Shown piece by piece: positions 42,210 to 53,414 of a stretch of 64,000 nucleotides of DNA. The stretch comes from Lucinisca nassula (Eukaryota > Mollusca > Bivalvia > Lucinida > Lucinidae). A program made the translations under genes and the position numbers. The first letter of the stretch is position 1. Each line of letters opens with the position of its first letter. The notes beneath the pieces were generated by a model, which saw only the letters and a program-made list of their open reading frames with translations, was not told the DNA's origin and searched no databases. The DNA lies in the NCBI GenBank assembly GCA_963580285.1, contig OY757015.1, forward strand, positions 133,184,029 to 133,248,028. Direction: 5' to 3'.

Positions 42210-43261
42210 TTAAACCAAAAAGTCAAAATAGGCCTCAAAGTTTTTATTTGTTGCTTGTTCTTCAGCCTCCACTTTCATTTCAGTTTCACCAACAATAAAT
42301 TTTACTAACACTATAATTCTTTCCTTCTGTCTCGGCAATGTCACAACGAGTTTTCCAGCATAATCATTCTCATCACAGAAATCTGGACATTTCTTGGAAG
42401 ATGCATAAACTTTAAGCAACATATCAGTCTGGAACTCTTTAACTGTGACATGCCTACCTTCTGCTTGCATTCCGTATGATAGCCGAGTTCCTTTTTCTAT
42501 GTAAATCTTAAAAACATCCCTGCAACGAACGACATCATCTACTGTAACCTTTCTACTTTGTGGATGAACTACAGGTTCAAAGACAGGCGATATGTTGACT
42601 CCATAAGTATACTTTGCAATTCTGGAGGACACTGCTACCGGACGATGCCCAAACACAACTGCGCCTTTTAGAACGGCCAGGCCTGGTTCTGGAGGATAAA
42701 GTACACTTGCACCTGGTAAAACTCGTTTTAGAGTAGAGTGTATAATATCAGATTCAGAGAATCCACCAACCAGTAGAAACACATTTGTACCTTTGATTTC
42801 TGGCTTCTCAGTCAATTCCTTTATATGATGTTCTATTCTGTCTAGGCAAGGTTTAAATAAGTTCCGCAGTGTTGGAAAATCTACACGTATCTTGCCTGCC
42901 ATGAAGTCAACGTGCTTTTCCTGAGGATGCCCTTTGATGCCAGTTTTAATGTCTTCATTATATTTCTTTTTATATAATTTTTGCAAGCGTTCCACCGAGC
43001 ATATTGTAATTTTCTTATTTATATCACTTGGTTGTTCTAATGTGCGTTTCTTACTTTCGAAATCTCGCTGTATTTCTAGCTCTTTTGTTGGATACGAGTC
43101 TTTAAACTTGGAATAAATATCAGCACCAAATATGCTAATCAATAGATTGTCAAATTCCCTGTTGACATACATACCTCCCCAAGCTCCCCCACTGGCCTGC
43201 GTTAACTCCTTCAATGTTCCATCTTGTTGTTTCTCATGTACTGTGATATCTACCGTACCTC
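42210..43261 (-). CDS. HSPA12-like: HSPA12-like (Hsp70 family) protein, last coding exon
   Basis: HSPA12 proteins are atypical Hsp70s with an actin/Hsp70-type ATPase fold. This exon gives 349 residues plus a TAA stop at 42212-42210. It begins after a good acceptor (minus strand CTATTTCTCTGTAG at 43275-43262) in phase 1, completing a Gly codon, then GTVDITVHEKQQDGTLKE: the second phosphate motif of the fold. ASGGAWGG follows. The adenosine motif is VFLLVGGFSESDII, and PEPGLAVLKGAVVFGHRPVA follows as in HSPA12A/B. The 5' exons with the first phosphate motif should lie to the right, but I found none between 43262 and 52900; they may be in the gap, be missing, or lie elsewhere. A MITE sits directly at the stop codon. 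The frame is intact, so either a live gene or a young partial duplicate. Confidence 0.9.
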
Positions 43262-43267
43262 CTACAG

Positions 43268-43990
43268 AGAAATAGATGTCAACATGGCAATGAAAACATG
43301 TTAACAGAACAGTTCTATATATAAGCTTGCCAAATATGTCGTTCGACGATAGACTTACACATTTGGGAAATTTAAAATAAATAAAAAATTAAAGGTCATT
43401 TTTGAAACACGTTCATCTGAGTAAAGACACTCTGTCCAAAATCAAAAGGACATTTTCCATAGAACATATTTGAGCCAGCGCACGACAAAACCTACAAGAC
43501 ATGTGCGCCCAGCGAAGACTCAGATCAGCCTGCGCATCCGAGCAGTCTGACCAGAGTCTTCGTTGTGCGCTCTAAGGTCAGCTAAGGGTCCAATGCTCCT
43601 TCATGCAGCAAGGGAAGTCTCTGGTTAGACTTTATGGATGCGCAGGCTGATCTGAGTCCCCGATGGGCGCACATGTCTTATTGTAGGTTTTGACATGCGC
43701 TTGCTCAAATTTGAAAGCAATTACATTTTTCAATGTAGATGTTCTAACAAGCACCAACAATGATGGAGATATCTAAAGTCTATGTCTTGCACCAGCATAA
43801 AGGAAAATAATATATAGAGGATATTTACTTTTTTTGGGATGAATATCAAAAATATTTAATCGAGTGTGTTGAAAACTCTAATGTTTTCAACACATGAGAT
43901 AAAATATTTTTTTATATTTATCGAAAAAAAAAGAGAGTAAATTTTCTTTTTATTATATAATATTTTAGGACACATACTGTAATTGATCAA
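43268..43990. repeat. Intron/upstream region with GATCAG hairpins (43500-43680)
   Basis: TGTGCGCCCAGCGAAGACTC and mirror GAGTCTTCGTTGTGCGC (43502-43570) enclose CAGATCAGCCTGCGCATCC. A second half copy ends at 43680 (GGGCGCACATGTCTTATTGT). No exon visible. Confidence 0.5.
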
Positions 43991-43992
43991 GG

Positions 43993-44138
43993 TAAATACA
44001 TGGTTAGTGTCTTTAATAATAAAATATAATCGGTGAGCCTTAAACAATTTTATAGGGGCGAGCTTTAGCGAGCCCCTATAAAACTGTCGTGGCGAATCGA
44101 TTATATTTTATTATTAAAGACACTAATCATGTATTTAG
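43993..44138. mobile_element. Hairpin MITE
   Basis: Arms about 42 bp: AAATACATGGTTAGTGTC…AAAATATAATCG and its mirror (44097-44138). Inner arms TTTTATAGGGGC / GCCCCTATAAAA. Confidence 0.75.
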
Positions 44139-44249
44139 TTTATATCGCAATTCAAAACAATCATGGGTTTTTGCAAAAATTTAGCAAATTTAAGCAAGAT
44201 GCCACAGCAGACACTGTGGCATGTTAAACGACATTCAGTGCCATGGCAT

Positions 44250-44281
44250 TGACGTCAACGAGTGCAAAGTTTCTGACGTCA
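44250..44281. promoter_or_regulatory. Two CRE-like TGACGTCA octamers
   Basis: Exact TGACGTCA at 44250-44257 and 44274-44281. An ATG follows at about 44310 in a 32-codon frame, and an AG|GTAAG donor-like site at 44472-44477. This could be a promoter and short first exon, but MITE-D sequences nearby in this genome are also rich in TGACGT. Confidence 0.3.
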
Positions 44282-44639
44282 CCGCGCCACAAAGACGTAG
44301 GAAACAACATGGACGCTCGAACAAAAGTTTCTCAGCGCTTTACATTCTGTTTGAAAATCTTCAAATATAGAGTTTGTTTAAGCTTTAGAAATTATTTTCG
44401 AGGTTGAGGCGCAACTGCAGTAGCAGGGCGCAGTTATTCCAACAGGCCATTCAAACCAGGAAAGGCCTAGAAGGTAAGAGTTTAACTGAAATTTCTGAAA
44501 TCTGTTCAAATAAATATTGCAAAGATTTTAACTTGCAGTTTCGTTGTTTTCCCAGAGGCCTTTCTGATATTTAATCTTCATCAGTATGTCTAAACCCCAA
44601 AGTTCTGAAACCGAAACAGATGATGGATAAAACCCGGCC

Positions 44640-44795
44640 AACACAGCACATCCCTCGATAAGGCGGTTCTAACGAGTGCCCACAATCTTTATTTTGAGCA
44701 GAAATAAGAAAAATATCACAATTTTTCATCATAAAATTTTCATATTTTCGTCGATAAATGTGGCAATGTTTTTGTATAGGCGTGTTTGCGTAATG
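44640..44795. mobile_element. MITE-C right half
   Basis: Starts in the core hairpin (CGATAAGGCGGTTCTAACGA) and ends TATAGGCGTGTTTGCGTAATG. Confidence 0.6.
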
Positions 44796-45815
44796 ACAAC
44801 AGAAATAGAAAAAGCCAATGTTTGGCCTCTGTTCCACATAAATGCCAAAGGGATAGAATTCTACATTGGTGTAAAAAAGGGCAAGGTCTACAAAGAGTCA
44901 TCATTTGAACAAATTTGGAAGGGTAAGACATCCCCAATGAAGCAGCATACCGCGTTTTATTGTTATGGGCCTTTCAGTATCTGAAATGAAGAAATTCAAA
45001 TCTTGTTTAACATAAATGGGAATGACAGCCAACTTGGTCGTATAACACAGATTCAACAATTTTCCCAACCTCACTGATAAATTTAGTTTCAATCTGGTCA
45101 CCAGATTCAATGAGGAATAAGTTTTAAAAATACTGAATCTGAGGGCTGTTGGATCAAGGTCAGTAAACACGATTGACTATTAATATCTATACAAAGTCAT
45201 TTAGATAATTGCATGATTTAACATTTATGTCATAAGCTGCAAAAGCATCAGAAAAAACCAACTGCTTTACCTTTCTCCGCTAGAACTGGCTAAGTGACAA
45301 ACTGATATATAGTAGGTCAAGGCAGCCCAAGGCAAAAGATGTTCAAATGGTTGTACCATATATGGACATGGTGGCAATCTTGGTCATTTGAGCCCAAACC
45401 CACACACAAACTTTCCTTTACCCATATAAAAGAGGCTCGACATGTAATTTGGTTTCGGCCAATCAAGCGTTGTATTAAAAAGGACAAAAAACGAATCTGA
45501 GGCATCCAAGACAATGTCAATAAATGAACTTGACCTTTGGAGTCAATAACCTTTCAATCAGCTGATCGCAATCAAATCACTATCAACACTAGTAGGTCGA
45601 TTGCCTTTGAGTGTAGGCTGGGAAAATGATCCTGAACGTTGACAAAGACTGTTAACATTCAGATTAACGCTTCAAGCCAAACAAAAGGGTCATGATGACC
45701 CTCGATCGCTCACATGATCCTAATTGCACAATTGAAATGGTGGGGAGGGTTGATCCCTTTGACATCATGGGACAGGTCCTAGCGCACCAGGAGATGAACA
45801 GGCTCAGTTTAACCT
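44796..45815. repeat. Dispersed repeat of the 'GACCGCCATCTTGG' type, no gene
   Basis: Text such as CATATATGGACATGGTGGC (45356) and CCCATATAAAAGAGGC resembles the family at 49060-49640 and 61740-62760. It includes GTAGGTCGATTGCCTTTGAG (45592), a motif also at 7020, 25050 and 57165. Confidence 0.4.
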
Positions 45816-45819
45816 TTAA

Positions 45820-46017
45820 CCTGCTGAATATTCAATTAAGCCACACCCATTTCTGACTTTGAACCAATCAGATTACTTCATACAATTTATTTATACATAT
45901 TCATAAACTGAATGTCAAACAGAGTAGATCCTGATCAGATGGCTTCTTCAGAAGCCATCTGATCTGGATCTACACTGTTTGCAAAGATAGGGCTTGTCGC
46001 CTACAGCAGGATAAAGG
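45820..46017. mobile_element. MITE-F, TTAA-flanked
   Basis: TTAA at 45816-45819 and 46018-46021. Ends CCTGCTGAATATTC and CAGCAGGATAAAGG. Core hairpin GATCAGATGGCTTC / GAAGCCATCTGATC. Confidence 0.75.
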
Positions 46018-46054
46018 TTAACTATCGATAACTCATGGAGACAAGGAGTTGTGT

Positions 46055-46285
46055 GTGTGTCAGGTGTGTGTGTGTGTGGGGGGGGGGGGGGTTGGGGAGT
46101 GAGGGTGTGACAAGAGGTTGTGTGTGAATGAGTGAACAGGATGAGTCTAACTATCAATGACCAATGACTCATGGTGACAAGGGATTGTGGGGGGGGGGGG
46201 CAACAGGTTGTGTGTCTATCAATAAATCATGGTGACAAGAGGTTGTGCAAGGGAAGTAGGGGTGGGGGGGGGGGGGGGCATTTGA
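46055..46285. repeat. G-run cluster in (GT)n-rich DNA
   Basis: Three G runs of 10-17 bases (46078-46091, 46189-46200, 46264-46279) within related GACAAGNGGTTGTG repeats. They could form G-quadruplexes. Confidence 0.75.
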
Positions 46286-46484
46286 TTTTATTCTTAAAAT
46301 AGCAGCATGTACTGATGCCATATTCTTATTGCAACATAACAATGAGTTGGGAACCAGTTAACTGGTTAAGTCTTCTTCAACCCTGCTTATTGGTAGGGTA
46401 AGTAGAGAGAAAGTCTTCATCAAGAGTTGCCAGCAGGCAACATAGCTTGTCTATAGGCGCCTAAGTTGAACAAGTTAGTATTGA

Positions 46485-47290
46485 GTGCATGCATGCATGA
46501 GTGCGTGTGTGCATGTATTCATGTGTGTGTGCAAACATGCATGCCTGAATGTGTGCAAACATACATGCATGCGCGAGTGTGTGTGTGTGTGCATGCATTC
46601 ATGCATGCATGTATGCATGCATACCTGAGTGTGTGTGTGTGAACACAGCATATGCATGCATGAGAGTGTGCGTGTATGCACATGTGCATCCTTGCATGCA
46701 TGCATGCATGAGTGTGCATGCATGCATGAGCACGTGTGTGCATGCATGCAGGTGAGTATTGTGCATGCGAGTGTGTGTGTGTGTGCATGTGTGCAAGAGT
46801 GTGTGCATGCATGCATGTGTGTGTGCATACATGACTGAATGCATGCATGCATACATGCATATATGTGTTCATGCATGCATGTATGCAACATGTATGTGTG
46901 TGTGCATGCATGCATGCATGCATGGGTGCGTGAATGAATGTACATGTATGTGCACATGCATGCACATGAATGTGTGCATGTAAGCACGCAGCATGTGTAT
47001 GTATATGCATGCATGCGTGTGTCTGTGAATGCATGTATTGTCACATGCATGCCTGTGTGTGAGCATGTATGGATGTGTGTGTATGAATGCATGCATGCGT
47101 GTGTGTCCATGTATGGGTATGTCCATGCATGTCTGTGAGAAATTGTGTGTGCACGCATGCATGCATGTGTGTGTATTCAAGCATGCATGCATGCCTGTGT
47201 GGGTGCATGCATGTATGTGTGATTGCATGCATGTATGTGTGCATGCATGCCTGTGTGTGCACATACAGTGTATGCATGTATGGTTGTGTG
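46485..47290. repeat. Degenerate (TGCA/TGTG) microsatellite
   Basis: About 800 bp of GCATGCATG and GTGTGTG blocks. All six frames show long His/Cys/Met-rich open frames, which are artefacts. Confidence 0.92.
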
Positions 47291-47442
47291 TGTGCATTCA
47301 TACATGAGTCTGTATGTATGCATGTATGTATGTATGTATGTATGTATGTATGTATGTATGTATGTATGTATGTATGTATGTATGTATGAGTCTGTATGTA
47401 TGTATGAGTCTGTATGTATGTATGCATGTATGTATGAGTCTG

Positions 47443-47476
<34 letters not shown>

Positions 47477-47552
47477 TGTATGTATGTATGTATGTATGAG
47501 TCTGTATGTATGTATGAGTCTGTATGTATGTATGCATGTATGTATGAGTCTG

Positions 47553-47586
<34 letters not shown>

Positions 47587-47734
47587 TGTATGTATGTATG
47601 TATGTATGTATGTATGTATGTATGTATGCATGCATGCATGCATGTATGTATGTATGTATGTATGTATGTATGTATGTATGAGTCTGTATGTATGTATGAG
47701 TCTGTATGTATGTATGCATGTATGTATGAGTCTG

Positions 47735-47768
<34 letters not shown>

Positions 47769-47923
47769 TGTATGTATGTATGTATGTATGTATGCATGCA
47801 TGCATGCATGCATGCATGCATGCATGTATGTATGTATGTATGTATGTATGTATGTATGTATGTATGTATGTATGTATGTATGTATGTATGTATGTATGTA
47901 TGTATGTATGTATGTATGTATGA
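47291..47923. repeat. (TATG)n microsatellite with higher-order structure
   Basis: TATG units are broken by blocks built on GAGTCTGTATGTATGTATGA, occurring at about 47388-47447, 47497-47556 and 47679-47736. TGCATGCATG blocks occur at 47626-47644 and 47792-47825. This suggests segmental amplification of composite units. Confidence 0.92.
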
Positions 47924-48205
47924 ACAAACGCAGTATCCCAACCCTGTAACTTTTTGTGTGTTCGGGGTGGGGGGGGGGGTAGGGGGTGGGGTATGATTTG
48001 TTTATGCGTTTTAAAAAGAAAAAAAAACAGAAAAAAATGTTCACGGATCGGGATTTGAACTCATAACTCTTTGAATGATAATCCTAGGCTCTATCCATTA
48101 CAATACAGAGGCTACAACTATTGTTTGCCTATTGTTTTACTTTTGCTTATTGTTTTACTTCTATTTATTAACATAGGGAAATAAGGGAGGTAATACAGAG
48201 GCCTA
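47924..48205. other. G-rich then AT-rich flank; tRNA-like decayed segment
   Basis: 48045-48115 (CGGGATTTGAACTCATAACTC…CTATCCATTACAATACAGAGGC) looks like a decayed minus-strand tRNA-like or SINE head (B-box-like GAGTTCAAATCCCG). Otherwise non-coding. Confidence 0.35.
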
Positions 48206-48770
48206 TAGAGTGTTAACAAAGTTTTTCTATGGTTTGACCTACTGACCTACTCTTTGACCCGACATGACCCTTATTCAAACTTGACCGAGATATTGTCAGG
48301 ATGATCATTCTGAGCAAGTCTGAGGATAATTGGACCAAAACTGTGGCCTCTATAGTGTTAACAATGTTGTTCCATGATTTGACCTACTGACCTACTTTTT
48401 GACTCGACATGATCCATATTCGCACTTGTCCTAAATATTGTCGAGATGATCATTCTGAGCATGTTTGAGGATAATTGGACCAAACTTGTGGCCTCCAGAA
48501 TGTTAACAAGGTTTTTCTATGATTTGACCATTTGGCCTACTTTTTGACCGGACATGACCCATATTCGAACTTGAACTTGACCTCGATATTGCCACGATGA
48601 TCATTCTGACCAAGTTTGATGATGACTGGATCAAAACTGTGGCCTCTAGAGTGTTAACAAGAAAAGTTACGCACGACGCACGATAGACGACGCACGACGA
48701 ACGACGACGCCGGACATCTAACAGTCACAAAAGCTCACCATGACCTTCGGTCAGGTGAGCTAAAAAGTAG
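48206..48770. repeat. Tandem repeat, three units of about 145 bp, with GGTGAGCTAAAA end
   Basis: GTTAACAA-GTTTTTCTATG-TTTGACC recurs at 48212, 48357 and 48502 and truncates at 48653. It ends with GACGACGCACGACG, GCTCACCATGACC and GGTCAGGTGAGCTAAAAA, a terminal hairpin also seen at 33530 and 62783. Confidence 0.85.
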
Positions 48771-49060
48771 ACCCTGGTTAGATGCTGCGTTCTGTGGATG
48801 ATCTGGGTATACACTGTCTGCTTAACCCAACAGATGACTCCATTTTAGATTCTTCTTATTACCCTGTTACCTCGATTCGAAAACAGGTGAGGCTAGTTTC
48901 GAAAAATAACGTTTCCTTAATATGCGCCAAGTCACATTTCAAGATAGTCACATTAACTCTAGCACTTAAAGAGCTTTTATGCTTCATAACGTTTGGTCCA
49001 CCGTTACAAATGACCCAAAAAGCAAGTCTAATGTAATAAGGTACAGCAGTATAAGAAACA
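48771..49060. other. No recognised gene; half-hairpin GATGCTGCGTTCTG
   Basis: A GTAGACC…GATCTGGGTATACACTGTCTGC piece (48765-48822) is a decayed GATCAG hairpin module. Confidence 0.35.
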
Positions 49061-49668
49061 GCCATTGTTTTGCCATTGTCATGTCTAGGTGACCAAATTG
49101 AATTTCACGAAAAAAATGTAAAAGTAAACCAAAGGTCCGAATTATAACTAATTTGGTTGGGCCCAAGTTCCCAAATTTGCATACAAAGTTTCCAGGTCAT
49201 TGGCCGTTTGGTTCCTGAGAAGAAGATTTTCAAAATGTTTTACCATATATGAGCATGACCGCCATCTTGGTCATGGGACTGCAATCCCACCAGCAAACGT
49301 CCTTTGCCTATTCCCAGAGAAATTCCGCATGCTACTTGGTTATATATAGACAGCAGTTATAGTGTAAAAGAAAGGTATCAAGGACAAAGGTCAGAAAAAG
49401 ACCTTTCCCTAAATGGAATATATAAAAAACATTCACATAACTGATTACAATAACAATTCTGATAGCACAGATAACAACAGAATGAAAATAAAAATCACTA
49501 TTTTGCCTTTTTCCCATACAAATGTCTAAGTTACCAGATTCGACCCTGACGTAAAATAAGTCAAAGTCAACCACAAGTGATCATTTGAACAAACATGGTA
49601 GGGCCTAATTCCCCGACACTGCATACCAAAAATAAATAAATAAATAAAATAAGGTGCGATTAAAGGGA
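49061..49668. repeat. Dispersed 'GACCGCCATCTTGG' repeat up to the gap
   Basis: Contains ATATGAGCATGACCGCCATC and TTTCCAGGTCATTGG, shared with 61740-62500. Short (AAAT)n at 49630-49650. Confidence 0.5.
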
Positions 49669-49868
49669 NNNNNNNNNNNNNNNNNNNNNNNNNNNNNNNN
49701 NNNNNNNNNNNNNNNNNNNNNNNNNNNNNNNNNNNNNNNNNNNNNNNNNNNNNNNNNNNNNNNNNNNNNNNNNNNNNNNNNNNNNNNNNNNNNNNNNNNN
49801 NNNNNNNNNNNNNNNNNNNNNNNNNNNNNNNNNNNNNNNNNNNNNNNNNNNNNNNNNNNNNNNNNNNN
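49669..49868. other. Assembly gap (200 N)
   Basis: Exactly 200 N, a usual placeholder length, so the true gap size and the relative orientation of the two sides are not certain. Confidence 0.99.
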
Positions 49869-49985
49869 TAACGCGTACCCACAACCTATGTTTTTGAGTA
49901 TAAATACGAAAAAATGTATACCCCTGCAAACCCCAGTTTTTTGTCTATATAATAGTGGGGTTTATATAGGCCTTTTTATCGTGAT
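49869..49985. mobile_element. MITE-C right half after the gap
   Basis: Starts within the core hairpin (TAACGCGTACCCACAACC) and ends CCTTTTTATCGTGATG. Confidence 0.55.
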
Positions 49986-50177
49986 GCAATGTTCCTGAAC
50001 GATGACTTAGACTGTTATTATTCCCTTTTACCCTTACTTTCCTGAACTGTAAGCAAACAGTGTAGATCCCGATCAGACGCCGCAGAATTAGTAAATCAAA
50101 ATTTATTAGAATAAAAATGACAATTTACTCCGATTTATTAAATCCAGTGTGCCCTAGTCACCATAAAAAGGTAGATG

Positions 50178-50213
50178 TACATCTCTCTCACTCCCTCTCC
50201 CCCCTCTCTCTCT

Positions 50214-50307
<94 letters not shown>

Positions 50308-50315
50308 ATCTCTCT

Positions 50316-50359
<44 letters not shown>

Positions 50360-50364
50360 TCTCT

Positions 50365-50408
<44 letters not shown>
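50178..50408. repeat. (CT)n microsatellite
   Basis: About 230 bp of CT with three CCAT/TTCTC interruptions. Ser/Leu and Glu/Arg frames are artefacts. Confidence 0.95.
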
Positions 50409-50412
<4 letters not shown>

Positions 50413-50589
50413 CCACTGGAGTGTAACTGCATAAAATGCGGCTAAATGCCGATATCTCGGAGTTGAAAGACCGTGCCCACTATTTGTTGCATGGTTCTCC
50501 GGTGAATGGAAAGTTTGATACTCTGCAGTCCGACTCACGATCACTTTTACCATCAAACAATAAAAGGAATGAACACCAGGAAATCCTTG

Positions 50590-50790
50590 ATGACATCCCC
50601 CGTGTCAATAGGGGTCAACTCTTAAAAGACTCCTCAGGAGCAAATTCTTTCCGTTAAGAGTAGACCCCTTTTTCAGTGGGACATGGGCTTATAGGAAAGC
50701 GAACAGGAAGTCCCGAAAGTTGTCTCACTTTGAAAAATGGTGGGGAAAATCTGTCAGAGGTTCCCATTCCCCTTAAGTGGAATGAAAAGG
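50590..50790. mobile_element. MITE-H-related element
   Basis: GGGGTCAACTCTTAAAAGAC and mirror-like CTTTCCGTTAAGAGTAGACC around CTCCTCAGGAG, then GGAAAGCGAACAGGAAGTCC and ATTCCCCTTAA as in 40305-40541. Confidence 0.5.
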
Positions 50791-52057
50791 CCTAGAGGGT
50801 AGGCAACTCTTTCAAATCTAGGCTTATTAATAGGGGTCTAAGCTTAAAACGAACAAGGTCTTTACTTAAACAAAAGACCTCTTAGCGAACATGACCCGAT
50901 CATCTCTGTTCGTTGTCCTTTTTTATTTGGATTTTACAACCTTTTCAAGATTATTTCACTTATACAAAGTAGAAGTAAAACAAAGATCAGGAATCGATAC
51001 AATTAACTTACTCCACCCATCAAAGACACCATAGGGAAAGAAACACAAACATTAAGCGACCAGACCATAATGGAAACCTAAACAAAGGAAGGCCATAAGG
51101 ACAGTTACATTCCCACAAAATGGCCATATGGCCATGGCCATCCAAAATAAAGCCGATTATTAATCCGTTAGAAAAAAACACCTTACCATGGCGACTCTAA
51201 TGTAACCTGAACAAGGCTTGAGCCCACAGTGGTGAGAGGCGTAATGTTTAAGTGACAGCTAGCAACGGTTGCCTAATTGCAGTCTTTGATCGGCCGTAAA
51301 ATGAATTATGCTTGAACCCATTGCTTTTTTTTTACCGTCATTAGGCCGCATGATCGTCTTAGCAGAATCCCCCCGACCACGGCAAGATTTATCTTTGTGA
51401 ATATCGTTGAAGAAACATCACACATGACGCATTCTATATTGGACCCCCACACAAAAACATGTAGGCCGATTGAGATGTCTAATCAGGATCTGCACTATTT
51501 GCCCTTCTGCGAATACTCTGACTAACCCCCTATTAGCAACAGTGGACAAGTCCAAGATCAATGGTGAGAAAAGTCCACTTCAGGTTCGCTGGGGTGAAAG
51601 GGTATAGGTTTGATTCAATGTGTTTCCTTGGTTGGTTGTAACTTGAAATACTCTAGAACGGCAGTAAATTACTCATTAATATTCATAACCATGTATAGCC
51701 CTCTAAAGACTTAAACCCCACGTTATTTAATATCCAAACTATTTCCATGGCGACTTAATTCTTTTTTAACGCACCATGAGACTGACATGAACCCAATAAT
51801 ATGTTCAGTAAAAGAGGAACAATTTCTAAAACTTACCGGGAAAACTACTGTTTCTGTCTATCCTTCTGCCACATTTATCACTGCCCTTTGGTGTCTAAGC
51901 AGTCTCCCATCTCTTTAAGTCTGACTCAGGTTCTATAATTTCAATTTCCTTTCGATCATCGATTGCCTGTCTCTCAACAATCAATTTTTTGTCTCCAATA
52001 TTCCTCCGATGAGCATTTGCCTTTAGCACCGGGCAAGCGTATTGGCTTTCTCACGTA
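50791..52057. other. Intergenic DNA with SINE-B relics, no gene supported
   Basis: 50925-51250 has diverged SINE-B pieces (TTTCAAGATTATTTCACT; CAAGGCTTGAGCCCACAGTGGTGAGAGGC). A 49-codon minus-strand open stretch at about 51905-52050 has no recognised homology. Confidence 0.4.
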
Positions 52058-52114
52058 TTGATTGGTTCTAACACGGTTTCTCAGCTGACTAGTGCTTTGT
52101 TTGAAAAGATACGC

Positions 52115-52235
52115 TTTCGTGGGGTGGGGGGTTGGTTTTGCAGCCCTTTCAAGATTGTTTCACATACATCAAGCCGTTCGATAATCAGAGGTGGGCTAAA
52201 TCCGGAGTACCCGGAGAAAAACCACTTGACGAGTT
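52115..52235 (-). mobile_element. SINE-B fragment
   Basis: CAGCCCTTTCAAGATTGTTTCAC, ATCAGAGGTGGGC and CCGGAGTACCCGGAGAAAAA match the SINE-B body in reverse complement. The tRNA head is missing. Confidence 0.7.
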
Positions 52236-52902
52236 GGTTTACATGAGCTCCAACCAAATAATTGAATGACAACTCCCAACAGACTTTATGCCAATAAAAT
52301 AACTTTTTTATTTTTCATTTAAACAAAATTAGGAGCGGTTAAGGCGAGCGTATTGCTGAGTAACTGAATTTGTTAATAAAAGCCGACTCACAGAAGGCAC
52401 ATAATGTGTAGGCAACGTCATATCAACGTCGGTTCAACGCGACGGGCGATGCTTAGACGTCGAGTCTTATTACGGGCTGTATGCGACTGAAAAAAAAAAC
52501 AAAAAAACAGGTTTTATTTTATTGTATTTATTTATTTTATTTATTTATTTCTTTTAGTGGGAATGGTTTACAGCCATTTCAAGATTACTTCACTATTTCA
52601 CTTATTTTGGGTTGTTAATCAGAGGTTAGTGAATTTACGGCAACATGTTTGCGCTGTTGGGAGGTTCTTGTTCTTCCGATTGGCTGCACGTTAGCATTTC
52701 ATTGAATACCTTTTGTAAATGAGTTGCGTCCCTTTTTTGCCTTGGTCTATCTCAACTATTGACAAAGCCCGATGGTACAGAGGAACATGTCAATATTGGA
52801 AATTTGAAGAGCTGAATGTTCATTAGAGACACGCGTTGTATTGATTCCAAATAATCCTGATACTGCGCGTCAAACTAGCAACACAAAGACATGTAAAACA
52901 AC
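52236..52902. other. Upstream region and 5' leader of the plus-strand HSPA12-like gene
   Basis: Includes a MITE-D fragment (52395-52450), AT-rich DNA (52490-52560) and a short SINE-B remnant (52560-52630). The 5' leader ends AAAACAACATGG, a good Kozak context. I see no clear TATA box or heat-shock element. Confidence 0.4.
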
Positions 52903-53349
52903 ATGGCGGATAAAGATACCACGGATGCAGAAGAAAAAACTTGCGACGAAACCGCGAAAAAATCTGTTGACGAGGAATCTGCGCTTCCACCAGACGCAAA
53001 AGAAGCAGATGCAGCAGAGAGTTTATATTCTGTGACAAGTGATGAAAATTTTGATTTTAGGGCGGAGAAAGACTACAAAATTATAGCGGCTATCGATTTT
53101 GGAACTACGTTCAGCGGGTATGCTTACTCATTTGCAGACGACAAGGAAAAAATTTACACAAACAAAAACTGGGGACAGACACAGGGTTTTCTATTGCATA
53201 AGACACCGACGTGCCTACTACTGCGTTCCGATGGGTCTTTTGATGCGTTTGGGTTCGAGGCTGTCTCGAAATATAATGACATGAGCGAAGAGGAAGCGGA
53301 TTCCTATTTCTACTTTGACAGGTTCAAAATGAGACTTTACGACAATAAG
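52903..53349 (+). CDS. HSPA12-like: HSPA12-like (Hsp70 family) protein, first coding exon
   Basis: 149 residues from ATG 52903 to a donor at 53350 (AATAAG|GTACCC), phase 0. Residues 1-50 are an acidic, Lys/Glu/Ala-rich extension without a signal peptide. Residues 58-77 (YKIIAAIDFGTTFSGYAYSF) hold the first phosphate-binding motif of the Hsp70/actin ATPase fold, in the DFGTTxSGYA form typical of HSPA12. KTPTCLLLRSDGSFDAFGFEA and FDRFKMRLYD also match the HSPA12 N-terminal lobe. The frame runs past the donor into a (CT)n tract and intron sequence, so the open frame to 53556 is not all coding. The next exon is at 60208. The protein is probably cytosolic. Confidence 0.9.
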
Positions 53350-53351
53350 GT

Positions 53352-53352
<1 letters not shown>

Positions 53353-53412
<60 letters not shown>
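53353..53412. repeat. (CT)n tract directly after the exon 1 donor
   Basis: About 28 CT units begin about 9 bp into intron 1, followed by (CAT)n. The Ser-Leu frame is an artefact. Confidence 0.9.

Positions 53413-53414
<2 letters not shown>

Noticed and set aside
46475..48044. Long His/Tyr/Met/Cys-rich frames in all six frames
   Set aside because: Products of 4-bp microsatellite sequence without stop codons.
49526..49998. Frames across the N block
   Set aside because: Artefacts of the assembly gap.
50117..50434. Ser/Leu and Glu/Arg repeat frames
   Set aside because: (CT)n microsatellite.
51905..52050. 49-codon minus-strand open stretch possibly an exon of the minus HSPA12-like gene
   Set aside because: No similarity to HSPA12 that I recognise and a length expected by chance.
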